A DNA stretch of 38,045 nt from Gammaproteobacteria bacterium (GCA_015491735.1 WFVH01000074.1:1-38045); one strand, 5' to 3'. Shown: positions 1-9,068, counted from the first letter of the stretch. Notes: generated from the letters alone by a model not told the origin. A program made the numbers and translations.

Positions 1-28
1 CGCTTCCTGACCGGCCCGAAGGGAGCGC

Positions 29-112
29 CCCAAACCGGCCAATGCTGCGTTGCACTCCTTGGAAAGGGCATGCCATTCCCGGCGGACTGCGCCTTGCCTT
101 GGCCGGTTTGGG
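29..112. repeat. Long inverted repeat (14-bp perfect arms) upstream of the first gene
   Basis: Positions 29-42 (CCCAAACCGGCCAA) are the exact reverse complement of 99-112. The 56-base interior holds a smaller imperfect palindrome centred near 70/71 (GGCATGCC-like). The whole can fold into a branched GC-rich stem-loop. There is no T-tract on either side, so it does not look like a simple intrinsic terminator. It could be a dispersed REP/MITE-like element or the tail of a structured region that begins outside the window. Confidence 0.6.
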
Positions 113-193
113 AAGCTCTGCATCCCAGGTTATCACCTTGACGGAGTACTAGGGAGATTATGCCTTGCCGGGCAAACAGGATAAACTTCCGGC

Positions 194-1105
194 ATGGCAA
201 AACGCGGCACAATCAAAAAGCCCTTGCGCGCTCTGTTTGCGCGGGGTTCGCTACGGCTGCTTGCGCTGGTACCGCTGCCGGTGGCTCACCGGGCCGGTGC
301 CGCCGCCGGTTGGCTGGCCTGGCGACTACCGACGCGGATGAAACAGGTCACCCTGCGCAACCTGGAGCGCTGTTTCCCGGAATACTCTGCCGATGAGCGC
401 AACAGGCTGGCGCGTATCAGTCTGGCCGAAACCGGGAAAACCGCCACCGAAATGGGACCGCTGTGGTCGTGGCCGGCGCAACGCATCCAGCAGCTGATTT
501 GCCGGGTGAGCGGTGAACAGCATCTGCGCGATGCGTTGGAGCGGGGGAACGGGGTGATTCTGGCCATCCCCCATCTTGGCGCCTGGGAGATGGTGGGGTT
601 GTACTGCTCGCTGAACCACACCGTTACTGCCCTGTACCGTCCACCCCGGCTGGCGGGGTTGGATAGCGTGGTGCGCCGGGGGCGGGAGCGATTCGGGGCT
701 GAACTGGTTCCTACCAATGCCGGGGGGGTACGCGCGCTTTACAAGAAGCTGGGGGAGGGTGGCATCGTCTGTATTCTTCCTGATCAGGTTCCCTCCGCCG
801 GGCAAGGGGTGTTTGCCCCCTTTTTTGGCATTGGCGCAAGCACCATGACGCTGCTCTCCCGCCTGGGCCGCAGATTCGGCAGTGAGATAATCTTCTGCTA
901 TGCCGAGCGTCTGCCCCGCGGGCGCGGATTTCATATTCACTTCTCACCCGCCCCGGAAGGAGTTCACGATGCCGATCCGCTGTTGTCAGCAACGGCGCTA
1001 AACCAGGGTGTGGAGCAGTGCATTCGCGCCCTGCCGGAGCAATACCAGTGGAGTTACAAACGCTTTCGCTGCCGCCCGCAGGACGAGCGGGGGTTCTATG
1101 AATAG
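194..1105 (+). CDS. Lipid A late acyltransferase family protein (LpxL/HtrB-like), HX4E type
   Basis: A 303-residue member of the lysophospholipid/lipid A acyltransferase family. These enzymes move an acyl chain from acyl-ACP to a lipid A precursor at the inner membrane. The family signature is present: a basic, hydrophobic N-terminus, the catalytic HX4E motif (H127-L-G-A-W-E132), a conserved FAPFFG-type segment after the LPDQVP stretch, and a C-terminal PEQYQWSYKRF block. The start at 194 follows an in-frame stop just upstream and has no clear ribosome binding site. A strong AGGGAG lies before an ATG at 160, which is in another frame, so a short leader is possible. The gene converges on another acyltransferase gene and the two overlap by 10 bases. 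The exact acyl acceptor cannot be told from sequence. Confidence 0.88.
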   Translation: MAKRGTIKKPLRALFARGSLRLLALVPLPVAHRAGAAAGWLAWRLPTRMKQVTLRNLERCFPEYSADERNRLARISLAETGKTATEMGPLWSWPAQRIQQLICRVSGEQHLRDALERGNGVILAIPHLGAWEMVGLYCSLNHTVTALYRPPRLAGLDSVVRRGRERFGAELVPTNAGGVRALYKKLGEGGIVCILPDQVPSAGQGVFAPFFGIGASTMTLLSRLGRRFGSEIIFCYAERLPRGRGFHIHFSPAPEGVHDADPLLSATALNQGVEQCIRALPEQYQWSYKRFRCRPQDERGFYE

Positions 1106-2037
1106 GGCGAAGGCGCATTACCGGGGCGGGTTTTGAACAGACGCAAAGACCACATATACTGCTCGGGGTGCCGGCGGACCATGCGTTCGATCTCCGCATT
1201 CATGCGTGCGGTATCGGCCTCAACATCTCCGGATGGAAACATCTTCAGCGGAGCAGACAACGAAACGCGGTAACGCCCCTCCTCCGGCAGGTACCAGGTC
1301 ATACACGGTATCACTGCAGCGCCGGAGAGACGCGCCAGTTTGCCCAGCGCGGTAATCGTTGCTGCCGGCACACCGAAAAAGGGGGCAAAAATCCAGTCGC
1401 TGCCCTTCACATGAGTCAAATCCTCATCGGGAAGATAGTAAAACGCCTGCCCCTGGCGCAAGGCGCGGATTACCGGCCTCAAGCCATCTTGTCGCAGATA
1501 GAGCCTGCCCTTGAAGCGGATCCGCCCCCGGCTCATCAGCCACTCGATAACCGGATTCCGCAGCGGCTTTATCAGGCCAACGGTAGCAAACCGCCGGGTG
1601 ATCGCGGCGGCGCCAAAGTCAAGGGCGACGCTGTGGCCGGTCAGCAGAATGGCCGGCCTCCCCGCCGCCTGGCACTGTTGCAGGTGTTCCAGTCCTTCGA
1701 TGGATACCATCCGGTCCAGCCGTGCACCACTTCTCCACCAGAGCACGCCGTAATCCATCGAGCTTTGCGCCAGGCGACGGAAATAGCGGCGCGCTATCTG
1801 CTCCCGCTGCGCTTTGTCAAGCTCCGGAAAGCAGAGTTCGAGATTGACCGCCACGATATGGCGGCGGCGTGCGTTGAGACGATAAACCAAATCACCGGCC
1901 CAGTGGCCCAAACGGGTCCGTACCTGCCAGGGTGAGTGACTCAACAGCCAGTACAGGCCGATTCCCAGCCAGGTGAGGCCATGGCGGGGGGCTAGCAACG
2001 ATCGGGTAAAACGCGGGCGGTAGCTGCCGTCACTCAA
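1096..2037 (-). CDS. Lipid A acyltransferase (LpxL/HtrB family), HX4D type
   Basis: A 313-residue lipid A biosynthesis acyltransferase of usual length for the family. The catalytic motif is HX4D (H135-S-V-A-L-D140), followed by YYLPDEDL, a FAPFFGVPA block and a C-terminal PEQYMWSLRLFKTRP block. An N-terminal hydrophobic stretch near residues 22-34 should anchor it to the inner membrane. Its start overlaps the stop of the kinase-like gene by 4 bases (ATGA), which in turn overlaps pelG, so it appears to be the last gene of the pel operon. It is only distantly similar to the convergent acyltransferase at 194-1105. Coupling to Pel genes suggests that envelope lipid A is altered when Pel is made; this is inference. 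Confidence 0.9.
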   Translation of the reverse strand: MSDGSYRPRFTRSLLAPRHGLTWLGIGLYWLLSHSPWQVRTRLGHWAGDLVYRLNARRRHIVAVNLELCFPELDKAQREQIARRYFRRLAQSSMDYGVLWWRSGARLDRMVSIEGLEHLQQCQAAGRPAILLTGHSVALDFGAAAITRRFATVGLIKPLRNPVIEWLMSRGRIRFKGRLYLRQDGLRPVIRALRQGQAFYYLPDEDLTHVKGSDWIFAPFFGVPAATITALGKLARLSGAAVIPCMTWYLPEEGRYRVSLSAPLKMFPSGDVEADTARMNAEIERMVRRHPEQYMWSLRLFKTRPGNAPSPYS

Positions 2038-2915
2038 CGCAGTTCGCTCAGAAGCCGATCCATCATCTCCTCCGACTGGCGCAAATACCCCGCGCCGAAC
2101 AGGTGCAGATGATTGAGAACATGATAGAGATTGTATAGATCACGCCGTACGGCATACCCGCTGTCCAGTGGCCATGCTTCATTATAGGCGGAATAAAAAC
2201 TGGCGGGAAATCCGCCGAACAGCTCGGTCATGGCGATATCGGTCTCTCTGTCTCCATAGTAAACAGCCGGATCGAAGACTACCGGCCTGCCCGTCCGGGT
2301 GACCGCCTGGTTCCCGGACCAGAGATCGCCGTGCAACAGGGAGGCGGGCGGGGTGTAGGCTGCAAACAGCGCCGTGAAAGACTCCAAAAGCAGCTCGCCC
2401 TTCCGCTGCAGCCTCTCCCCGTGGCCATCCTCCCGCGCCAGCCGCAACTGATAACCCAGCCGCTGTTCCCGCCAGAAGGCCGGCCAGTCGGTGAATACAG
2501 GTGTGTTTATCTGGGGCGTGGAGCCGATGGCGCCATCCATCGACCAGCCATAGCCGGCGCGAAGGCAGCGATGCATCGCTGCCAGTTGCCGGCCCAGATG
2601 ATGAAAAACATCCCCTTTCCCGAATGAAAGATACTCCAGCGCCAGAAAAGCGCGGTTATCCGCCGTTCCCCGGCAGATGGGGGCGGGAACGGCCACTGTA
2701 TTGGTATCCATTATCTGCCGCAGCCCCGCGGATTCGGCGGCAAACATCGAGACAGCACCGGCATGATTCAACTTGACGAAAAAAAGCCGTCCATCCCTGC
2801 CCTTCAACCGCCATGCCTCATTGATACAGCCTCCGCTTACCACCGTACGCTCAGCGATGACATAGGGCGCCTCCGTCGCCATGCCGATTTTCCTTGCAAT
2901 CTCCTGCCAGATCAT
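2034..2915 (-). CDS. Fructosamine/ketosamine-3-kinase family protein
   Basis: A 293-residue protein of the fructosamine-3-kinase fold (aminoglycoside-phosphotransferase-like). It has an N-terminal SGGCINEAW segment, a lysine in FFVKLN (K48) for ATP binding, the catalytic loop HGDLWSGN (residues 195-202, D197 as base) and a metal-binding DPAVYYGDRE (215-224). Known members phosphorylate ketoamine adducts on glycated proteins; bacterial orthologues include E. coli YniA. The start codon overlaps the pelG stop by 4 bases and its own stop overlaps the acyltransferase start by 4 bases, so translation is likely coupled with the Pel genes. A role on an amino-sugar substrate tied to Pel, which contains GalNAc, is possible but not shown. 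Confidence 0.9.
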   Translation of the reverse strand: MIWQEIARKIGMATEAPYVIAERTVVSGGCINEAWRLKGRDGRLFFVKLNHAGAVSMFAAESAGLRQIMDTNTVAVPAPICRGTADNRAFLALEYLSFGKGDVFHHLGRQLAAMHRCLRAGYGWSMDGAIGSTPQINTPVFTDWPAFWREQRLGYQLRLAREDGHGERLQRKGELLLESFTALFAAYTPPASLLHGDLWSGNQAVTRTGRPVVFDPAVYYGDRETDIAMTELFGGFPASFYSAYNEAWPLDSGYAVRRDLYNLYHVLNHLHLFGAGYLRQSEEMMDRLLSELR

Positions 2916-4369
2916 CCGGCCCTTCCTCCCTTGTCTGCCGCCGTTTCCGCAGCGGGAACTGGCCGCCTGACCGACAAATTGTTGAGTACGAATGTTTGAT
3001 AAGGCAGATCGTTTACATAGCGAACCATCGCCAGATAGGTAATGACAAACGTCAGCAGCGTACTGGCAAAATAGCCGGAGCCATAGAAAGGGAATCCCAT
3101 ATGCAGGCTGACAGACGTGAATAGTGCATTGCTCACGAGGAAAAACCCCTGCAGCACGAGAACCAGACGGCGAAAGTCGAAATAGGTCAGAATAATCAGC
3201 TGCATGATCAGCAGCACATGAAAAAAAGCGCCCAGTACGCCATAGCGGAACATACCGATCTGCGTATAACTGAAACCAATCGCTTCATACAGCCGCGGTG
3301 ACAACAGCAGGAGTACGATGGCAATGCCCCCCTGCAACACCATCAGACTGCGCAGGCCGCCGCTCAGGCTCGAGGTGATCCGGTCAAGATTCTTTTGAAT
3401 CCGATGAAAATTGACATGTTTCTGTATATCACGATAAAAACGCAAGTAGCGCAGGAAAAAACGGGTCTCCAGCGTCAGCACGAACATCGCCAGCCCCGGA
3501 ATGATGGAAAGACAGGCAAGAAACATCGCTGCATCATAGTCCGGATAGGATGGCATGCCGGGGATGATAACCACTCTTTCCGGTGCATATAGCCACATAA
3601 TCCATTTATCCACCCAGATAGCCAGATTATAGAACAGACCGGCCAGCGCCAGCTCCCAGTAGCGACGAAAATAACGGACAAAACCGAACAGATGCCGGGC
3701 ATCGGCGCGGTACTCGGCGAAGATGTAGGCGATCAAGCCGAACAGTATCAACGCCAACCCCGACGAGAACCCCGCCAGCATGCCTGCCAACGAGCCGCCA
3801 CCGGTAAAAAACCAGGTCAGGAACAACGAAAGAGCCAAACCGGCGAGAAAGGTCGTGGAAACGACATGATAGGCTTTCAATGCGGTGAGATATACAGCCA
3901 CCACCCACAATGCGGCAATAAGGAAATAGTTGACTGCGGCCGCCATCCGGACGAGGGGTTCAAGCGCTACATACCAGAAGTAAAACAGAGCCACAAGGGG
4001 AAACTGGGAGAGAAACACCAGCGCCACCGATCCCAGCAGCATTCCTGGCACCCTGTCCAGCGGGCTTTCCCCCTGCGATGTTTTTTCGCCCGTGCTGAAC
4101 ACCAGATCGGCCAGGTAGCGGGTCACCACCATGAAGACAGGCGCGGTCAACGCGAGAGAAAACGCAAAATTATAGATAATGATGAGCCGAAATTCGGCTA
4201 CCGTCCGGTACCTGGCGATGTCACTTATCCAGACAATCAGGAACAGTGAAACAATGGTCATCACCCAGGGGCCGGCAGTTACCCAGGTCGAATAAAAGAA
4301 CCCTGAAACGATGCCAAGCAGATCGTCCCGTTGCACCAGCTTGCGTAGATGAAACCCGACGCCCGCCAT
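2912..4369 (-). CDS. pelG: Pel exopolysaccharide inner-membrane protein PelG
   Basis: A 485-residue polytopic membrane protein that starts MAGVGFHLRKLVQRDD, as PelG does. It has about twelve hydrophobic segments over nearly its whole length and a short charged C-terminus. PelG belongs to the MATE/Wzx-like polysaccharide transporter superfamily. With PelD, PelE and PelF it forms the inner-membrane complex that makes the GalNAc-rich Pel polymer and moves it to the periplasm. Its ATG overlaps the pelF stop by one base (TGATG). It is slightly longer than the Pseudomonas protein, mostly from a C-terminal tail rich in charged and small residues. Confidence 0.95.
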   Translation of the reverse strand: MAGVGFHLRKLVQRDDLLGIVSGFFYSTWVTAGPWVMTIVSLFLIVWISDIARYRTVAEFRLIIIYNFAFSLALTAPVFMVVTRYLADLVFSTGEKTSQGESPLDRVPGMLLGSVALVFLSQFPLVALFYFWYVALEPLVRMAAAVNYFLIAALWVVAVYLTALKAYHVVSTTFLAGLALSLFLTWFFTGGGSLAGMLAGFSSGLALILFGLIAYIFAEYRADARHLFGFVRYFRRYWELALAGLFYNLAIWVDKWIMWLYAPERVVIIPGMPSYPDYDAAMFLACLSIIPGLAMFVLTLETRFFLRYLRFYRDIQKHVNFHRIQKNLDRITSSLSGGLRSLMVLQGGIAIVLLLLSPRLYEAIGFSYTQIGMFRYGVLGAFFHVLLIMQLIILTYFDFRRLVLVLQGFFLVSNALFTSVSLHMGFPFYGSGYFASTLLTFVITYLAMVRYVNDLPYQTFVLNNLSVRRPVPAAETAADKGGRAG

Positions 4370-5922
4370 CAGACGACTCTCCCGGCGGCTGCGTCACTCC
4401 CGGGATGATGGCGGTAATACTCATACAGATCCCGGTAGGTCCGGTTGAAACAGCTCTTGTTGTAATACCGCCGTATGCGCATCCGGATACCTTCGCTGCA
4501 ACGCTGGTACCACTCCCGGTCAACAAGCAAACGCTCCACCGCCTGGGCCGTAGACGCAGGATTGGACAAGGGGGTAACAACGCCTCCTTGATGGGGAGGG
4601 TCGCCATCATGATGGTCAGACAGCAAAATTTCCCGGCAAGCACCGGCATCGGTTGCCACAACCGGAATGCCCGCTGCCCCCGCCTCCAGGATAATCAGCG
4701 GCTGGCCCTCGCTGATGCTTGTCAGCACAACGACATCTATCTTTCCCAGGTATTCGTCCACCGATACCTGGCCGGTAAAGGTAATGATATTCTCCAGCCC
4801 CATATGTTCTACCATCTGCTTGCACTCCGCATAATAGTGCGCCTCTTCCGTGGTGGAACCCATAATCAGGGCCTGGAGTTCCGGGATGCTCTCCTGCAGC
4901 ATGGCGCACGCCCTGATGAAGCTCTTCACATCCTTGATCTGCACCACCCGGCCGATGAGTGCAACGGTCGGTGGCCGGGGGGGGTGCTCCCGCGGTATCG
5001 CGGTATAGTGATCGATGTCAACCCCGTTGGGAATGACCATCATTTTGTTACGCTGCGCGCCATCCATGAGCTGGAAGAGCTGATTGCCCTCAAACAGGGT
5101 GATGATTTTGTCGGCTGCCTTATAACAGCAGCGGGAGCAGGCAGTGAAGGCCTTGACCCACATGTCGCTCAGTTGATGGGGGAGACGATGCACACTCAGG
5201 CCATCCTCTTCCATCTCGTGAAACCAGTCCGCCATTGCAATCTCGATGCGCCGCTCGTTGGTGTATATACCATGCTCGGTCAACAAAACCGGGCGTCCTG
5301 TCTCCAGCGCGGCCCGGGCGGCAAACAGCCCGGCATAGCCGGTCGAGGCCGAATGGTAGATCCGGGCCTGCGGCATCTCCGCCAGTAACACGGAGTAGAT
5401 ACCACCGAAGAGCACGCGCCAGGACCAAAAGTAGTCGAGAAACGACGCTTCCGGATAGGTGGCGTTGTACATTCTCACCAACATCTGCCAGGCATGAGAG
5501 GAGTCGAGCAGCACATTCGAACCAACCTCCGTCTTGCGGCCAGCCAGTATCGCCTGCACCTCCACCAAATCAGCCAGATCGCCTTCGGACAGCAGCCGCA
5601 GCATCGGCCCCTCGAGACGGTTCATCAGTTTTTTTTCTCCGGAGATGCGCCGTCTGCCTGCCGGAATCTGTTGTAACACAATCCGGGTGGTGCCCGATAC
5701 ATTGGCGGGAAGTTCATAACGGCAGGCCGGGTCAGCGCCGGGCGCTACCAGAAAGACCAGGTGGAAAGAGAGATGAGACTGTGCCTTTATCAGCTCGTGT
5801 GTCCATGATGAGACCCCTCCGGTCACAAAAGGATAACTCCCTTCCAAAATGAGGCAGACATCGGCCTGTGCCTTTGGTTTGCCCCTGTTCCGTTGTGCCG
5901 ATATTCCGGGTGCGTGGCTCAT
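4369..5922 (-). CDS. pelF: Pel polysaccharide glycosyltransferase PelF
   Basis: A 517-residue cytosolic GT-B (GT4 family) glycosyltransferase that polymerises the Pel chain from UDP-sugars. The N-terminal PelF-type domain carries ILEGSYPFVTGGVSSW near residues 25-40. The C-terminal Rossmann half holds GRVVQIKD with R325 and K330, and the EX7E motif EGQPLIILE with E405 and E413. As I recall it, these are the same positions as the functionally tested residues of Pseudomonas PelF, which makes the assignment firm. It lies 23 bases after pelE and overlaps pelG by one base. Synthesis is expected to depend on c-di-GMP through PelD. Confidence 0.97.
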   Translation of the reverse strand: MSHAPGISAQRNRGKPKAQADVCLILEGSYPFVTGGVSSWTHELIKAQSHLSFHLVFLVAPGADPACRYELPANVSGTTRIVLQQIPAGRRRISGEKKLMNRLEGPMLRLLSEGDLADLVEVQAILAGRKTEVGSNVLLDSSHAWQMLVRMYNATYPEASFLDYFWSWRVLFGGIYSVLLAEMPQARIYHSASTGYAGLFAARAALETGRPVLLTEHGIYTNERRIEIAMADWFHEMEEDGLSVHRLPHQLSDMWVKAFTACSRCCYKAADKIITLFEGNQLFQLMDGAQRNKMMVIPNGVDIDHYTAIPREHPPRPPTVALIGRVVQIKDVKSFIRACAMLQESIPELQALIMGSTTEEAHYYAECKQMVEHMGLENIITFTGQVSVDEYLGKIDVVVLTSISEGQPLIILEAGAAGIPVVATDAGACREILLSDHHDGDPPHQGGVVTPLSNPASTAQAVERLLVDREWYQRCSEGIRMRIRRYYNKSCFNRTYRDLYEYYRHHPGSDAAAGRVV

Positions 5923-5945
5923 TTACCTCTCCTGTAACCGCCTGC

Positions 5946-7034
5946 TCAAAGCCAGGCCTGAAGCACGTCGGCCATTCGTTGATGCGCCCTCTCCGGTTCG
6001 CCGTCAAAGACCGGCCCGCAATCCTGCATCAGTTCACGCAACTCCCGATAACGATTCTGGCGGTACAGGCTCTCGGCGTACCAAAACAGAAGTTCCGGCT
6101 CTTTTGCCCCGGACTGTACTCTCTCTTTCAGCAGGGCCTCGGCCTCTTGCACGGCTCCCATCCGAATCAGCAGACGCCCCAGTCGCAGCGCGGCTGGACG
6201 GTTGCCCGGCTGCCGTTCGAGAATACGGCGATAGATCTGTCTGGCCTTCTGCCGGTTGAGCACTTCCCGATCCGGCTCCAACAGTCCGGTGAAGGCGTAG
6301 TCATCATGGAGTTTTGCCTGCCGTAACAGCAGTTCAACATCATCGGGTGCGCTGGCGGCTGCCCTGTCTGCCTGGATGACTTTTTTCAGAAACCCGTTTT
6401 CAATCCGCGCAATGGTCGAGGCGGCCATGACGCGAATGGAGCTGTCTTCATCCACCAGCGCGCGACGTAGCGGGCGGGAGAAATCGGGGCAAAAATGTTT
6501 GCTCATCAAGATAATGGCGTCCCTCTTCTGTTGCAGAGAACCGTTGGCAATAATATCGTGAAACGAATCCGGCGCCGCGGCTCCCTCCAGATGTTTGCGG
6601 GTATCGAGAAACTCGGCCAGCTCCTTGGCGCTACGCTGCTGCGGCTCTGGAAACAGGCCCGCATACCACTCTTCGAAACAGAGGGTAAAACGCCGGTACC
6701 CGGCGTGCAGAACAATGACCAGCAGCGTTCCCACCACCCCCAGCGGACCCAATACCGCGGTGGAAAACAGGAACAGATACAGGGTGCGGCGCATCACCCC
6801 CTGCGGGTGGTGGAACAGTTTATGCCACCAGAAGAACAGCGCTCCCAGCAGAAAAACATGCAGCAGGAGCGCCGTTCCCACGGACAGCGCTCCTTTCACC
6901 ATGGTGTACAAAAGCAGCAGCTCCATGGCCAGGGTAAGCAGTAGAACGGCTGCGAAATGGAGCCGGCAGTCCAATCTCTTGTCACCAGCGGCTGCGGGGA
7001 GCCGGGTGCCGGCTGTCGCCAAATCTGTCATCAT
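5946..7034 (-). CDS. pelE: Pel inner-membrane/TPR protein PelE
   Basis: About 362 residues from ATG 7034 (a second ATG follows at once). Two hydrophobic segments near residues 25-80 (LLLTLAMELLLLYTMV and a segment after it) are followed by another at about 100-130 and a soluble helical part with tetratricopeptide-like repeats (RQIYRRILERQPGNRPAALRLGRLL and similar). This matches PelE, which binds PelD and helps recruit PelF to the membrane. The frame stays open for 43 more codons upstream, but that part lies inside pelD, so I place the start 29 bases after the pelD stop. No strong ribosome binding site is visible there. Confidence 0.9.
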   Translation of the reverse strand: MMTDLATAGTRLPAAAGDKRLDCRLHFAAVLLLTLAMELLLLYTMVKGALSVGTALLLHVFLLGALFFWWHKLFHHPQGVMRRTLYLFLFSTAVLGPLGVVGTLLVIVLHAGYRRFTLCFEEWYAGLFPEPQQRSAKELAEFLDTRKHLEGAAAPDSFHDIIANGSLQQKRDAIILMSKHFCPDFSRPLRRALVDEDSSIRVMAASTIARIENGFLKKVIQADRAAASAPDDVELLLRQAKLHDDYAFTGLLEPDREVLNRQKARQIYRRILERQPGNRPAALRLGRLLIRMGAVQEAEALLKERVQSGAKEPELLFWYAESLYRQNRYRELRELMQDCGPVFDGEPERAHQRMADVLQAWL

Positions 7035-7062
7035 TCGAACCGGTTCACTCAACCCGATACCG

Positions 7063-8445
7063 CTACGGGGTATGCAGATCGTCAATCCGCACCACCCATG
7101 AAGCCTCGGGCACCCCGTTGCCGCCTCCGCCCGCCAGCGCCGCCAGCAGACGCTCTTCCACAATCCGGGCGTTTCGTGCCGGTGTGGCGGGCAGAATAAT
7201 GGTGAACTCCCGGCCGTTGCCCCGGCGATCGAAAGCCAGATCCGTCGTGCGCAAAACCTGTTTGACCGCTTTGCTCAGCACGACCGGAACCCGGGAACGG
7301 GCGGCTTCCGGCAACTCATCATGGTTCTGCAGTGCGATATCGATCTGCGCCAGGGCAAACCCGTGCCGCCGTGCAAGGGATGTCAAGAAAGCGATCTGGC
7401 GAACATAGTAGCTGGAAGAGAGAAACAGCCCGCTGTCATCGATGACGCAGTTTTTCTTCACCGCATGAAACCGTTTTGCATTGCCGTAAACGGTTCCAAC
7501 CCATTCGCAGATTACTTCAAAGTTTTTGATGTTCGTCCAGCCCAGCTCCATAAAATCCAGCGCTTCGATTTTCAGCATGCCCATAACTTCACCGGTTTCT
7601 GTATTGATCAAGGGGCCGGCCAGAACACCCTGCTGATCCAGCGCCCGCTCGCCATTTTCGTCAGTGACACTCAACAGGCGCCGCCGGGCAACGATTTCCC
7701 GGAACAGGGGATGATCTGCCCCGATGATACGCAAGTAGTTGTCCTCCCCGGACCAACCTGTATGCACCGCCGCCTCCAGTACATCCCGGTTCAACATGAA
7801 TACAGAGAACTTTTGCGGATTCATCACCGCACGGACCATGTCCATGATGCTGAACAGAACCTTTCCTGAATCGAGTTGCTCGAGCGACTTTACCGCCTGA
7901 TACATCGAGATAACGGTACGCATCTGGCCCGCAACCCTTACTTCGAGATCCGCCTTGACCTGCTGCTGACGCCGATAGGCATCGGCGATGGTTTTTTCGT
8001 TCGTATGCGCCTCCTCCAGCGCCAACCGCAGCCGATCCCGTTCTTTCAAATGGCGCATTAGCAACTCCCCCAACACGATGGCGGCCATAAACCACATCAA
8101 GGGGCGGTAAACGATACTGAACAGATAGTCATAGAGATCCTCGTCCAGCGCCTGTTCGGGCATACCACCCACCAGCAGCACGACGGTCGCCACCATCGCC
8201 GCAAAGACACCTTCCGCAGTGCCATATTGAACCGTTATCAGCAACACCGCCAGCCAGAACGGATGAGGGGCAGCGTTCCAGAACGCATTCCCATCGTATA
8301 CCAGCCTGTCGAGCAGAACGGCCAGCGCGAAAAACAGTGCGATCTCCAGAAGCGCCGAACATCTCATCCCCCACAGGCACTTCCCCCTGCCAGACAGCGG
8401 CTCACGGCTGCTTGCGCTCGAAGATAACAGCATCCCGCCTTTCAT
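7063..8445 (-). CDS. pelD: c-di-GMP receptor PelD
   Basis: A 460-residue inner-membrane protein. Transmembrane segments fill roughly residues 28-130, then come a coiled region, a GAF domain (about 165-310) and a degenerate GGDEF domain. The usual GGDEF signature is replaced (GNGREF near 409-414), so it should not make c-di-GMP. An inhibitory-site-type RxxD motif, R399-T-T-D402, is retained as expected for the c-di-GMP-binding PelD family. Binding of c-di-GMP by PelD activates Pel synthesis post-translationally. The ATG overlaps the upstream pelC stop by 4 bases. Length is close to the Pseudomonas protein (455 residues). Confidence 0.95.
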   Translation of the reverse strand: MKGGMLLSSSASSREPLSGRGKCLWGMRCSALLEIALFFALAVLLDRLVYDGNAFWNAAPHPFWLAVLLITVQYGTAEGVFAAMVATVVLLVGGMPEQALDEDLYDYLFSIVYRPLMWFMAAIVLGELLMRHLKERDRLRLALEEAHTNEKTIADAYRRQQQVKADLEVRVAGQMRTVISMYQAVKSLEQLDSGKVLFSIMDMVRAVMNPQKFSVFMLNRDVLEAAVHTGWSGEDNYLRIIGADHPLFREIVARRRLLSVTDENGERALDQQGVLAGPLINTETGEVMGMLKIEALDFMELGWTNIKNFEVICEWVGTVYGNAKRFHAVKKNCVIDDSGLFLSSSYYVRQIAFLTSLARRHGFALAQIDIALQNHDELPEAARSRVPVVLSKAVKQVLRTTDLAFDRRGNGREFTIILPATPARNARIVEERLLAALAGGGGNGVPEASWVVRIDDLHTP

Positions 8446-9068
8446 GGACTGCTTTCCCCCATTTGCCGCGAGAGACTCTGAACCGTAGACATGACGGCCT
8501 GCTGTGCAACCCGGCTCGCACTATCCCGGCCGAGATAAACACTGCCGGTACGCGAAGTGCTGACTGCCCACAGAACCGCTCCGTCGGTGCGAGTCAAACG
8601 CATCGTAATGCCAACGACCGCCTGTTTGCGCAGGCCATACCGATAGCCATACTCCATCACACTGCCACTCAAAACGGCATCAGCCCCTGCTGCCCGCGCC
8701 GCCGCCACCGGGTCGCCAATCCGGCGATTGCCACCTGACTGCGAAGCTCCTCCCGATGAAAGCTCCTGTATGACAAACAGCCTCTCTTTGTACAGCTCGG
8801 TTGCAGCCAGTCTGGCGATGTACCCCCCTGCCCCCGGGTGAGCGGTATAGTTTTGAAAAGGGACGATCAGGACACGCATATCCGGCTGCGGTGGCGGAGC
8901 ACTGCCAATGTACTGCCGCTGAAGATGAGACCCGGAAGAGCAGCCGGCAAGCAGAAGCACGGCCGCAACGATTAACCCGGCAACCCGACAGGTTGACCCC
9001 GGCGGCCATGTAAACAAAAGAACAGGCATCCTGTTTCCGGCCGGTTTGTCGCCCCGCTTGACCATCAC
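8442..9068 (-). CDS. pelC: Pel outer-membrane lipoprotein PelC
   Basis: A 208-residue predicted lipoprotein with lipobox LLAGC (C43), followed by a PelC/CsgG-like domain: MRVLIVPFQNYTAHPGAG, a GADAVLSGSVMEYGYRYG segment and MRLTRTDGAVLWAVS. Known PelC forms a ring on the periplasmic face of the outer membrane around the PelB channel and guides the cationic polymer. It starts at ATG 9068, overlapping the upstream paralogue by 4 bases; an internal ATG 13 codons later would give a more typical signal peptide. It lies next to pelD as in other pel operons, so it is the better candidate for the orthologous copy. Both halves of the expected fold are complete. Confidence 0.9.
   Translation of the reverse strand: MMVKRGDKPAGNRMPVLLFTWPPGSTCRVAGLIVAAVLLLAGCSSGSHLQRQYIGSAPPPQPDMRVLIVPFQNYTAHPGAGGYIARLAATELYKERLFVIQELSSGGASQSGGNRRIGDPVAAARAAGADAVLSGSVMEYGYRYGLRKQAVVGITMRLTRTDGAVLWAVSTSRTGSVYLGRDSASRVAQQAVMSTVQSLSRQMGESSP

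Noticed and set aside
160-396. 78-codon frame with a good AGGGAG site before its ATG
   Set aside because: It overlaps the acyltransferase gene in another frame and its sequence has no recognisable protein character; at most a leader.
4246-5388. Long plus-strand frame opposite pelG/pelF
   Set aside because: It is antisense to strongly conserved genes, and its product is rich in the residues expected of a shadow frame.
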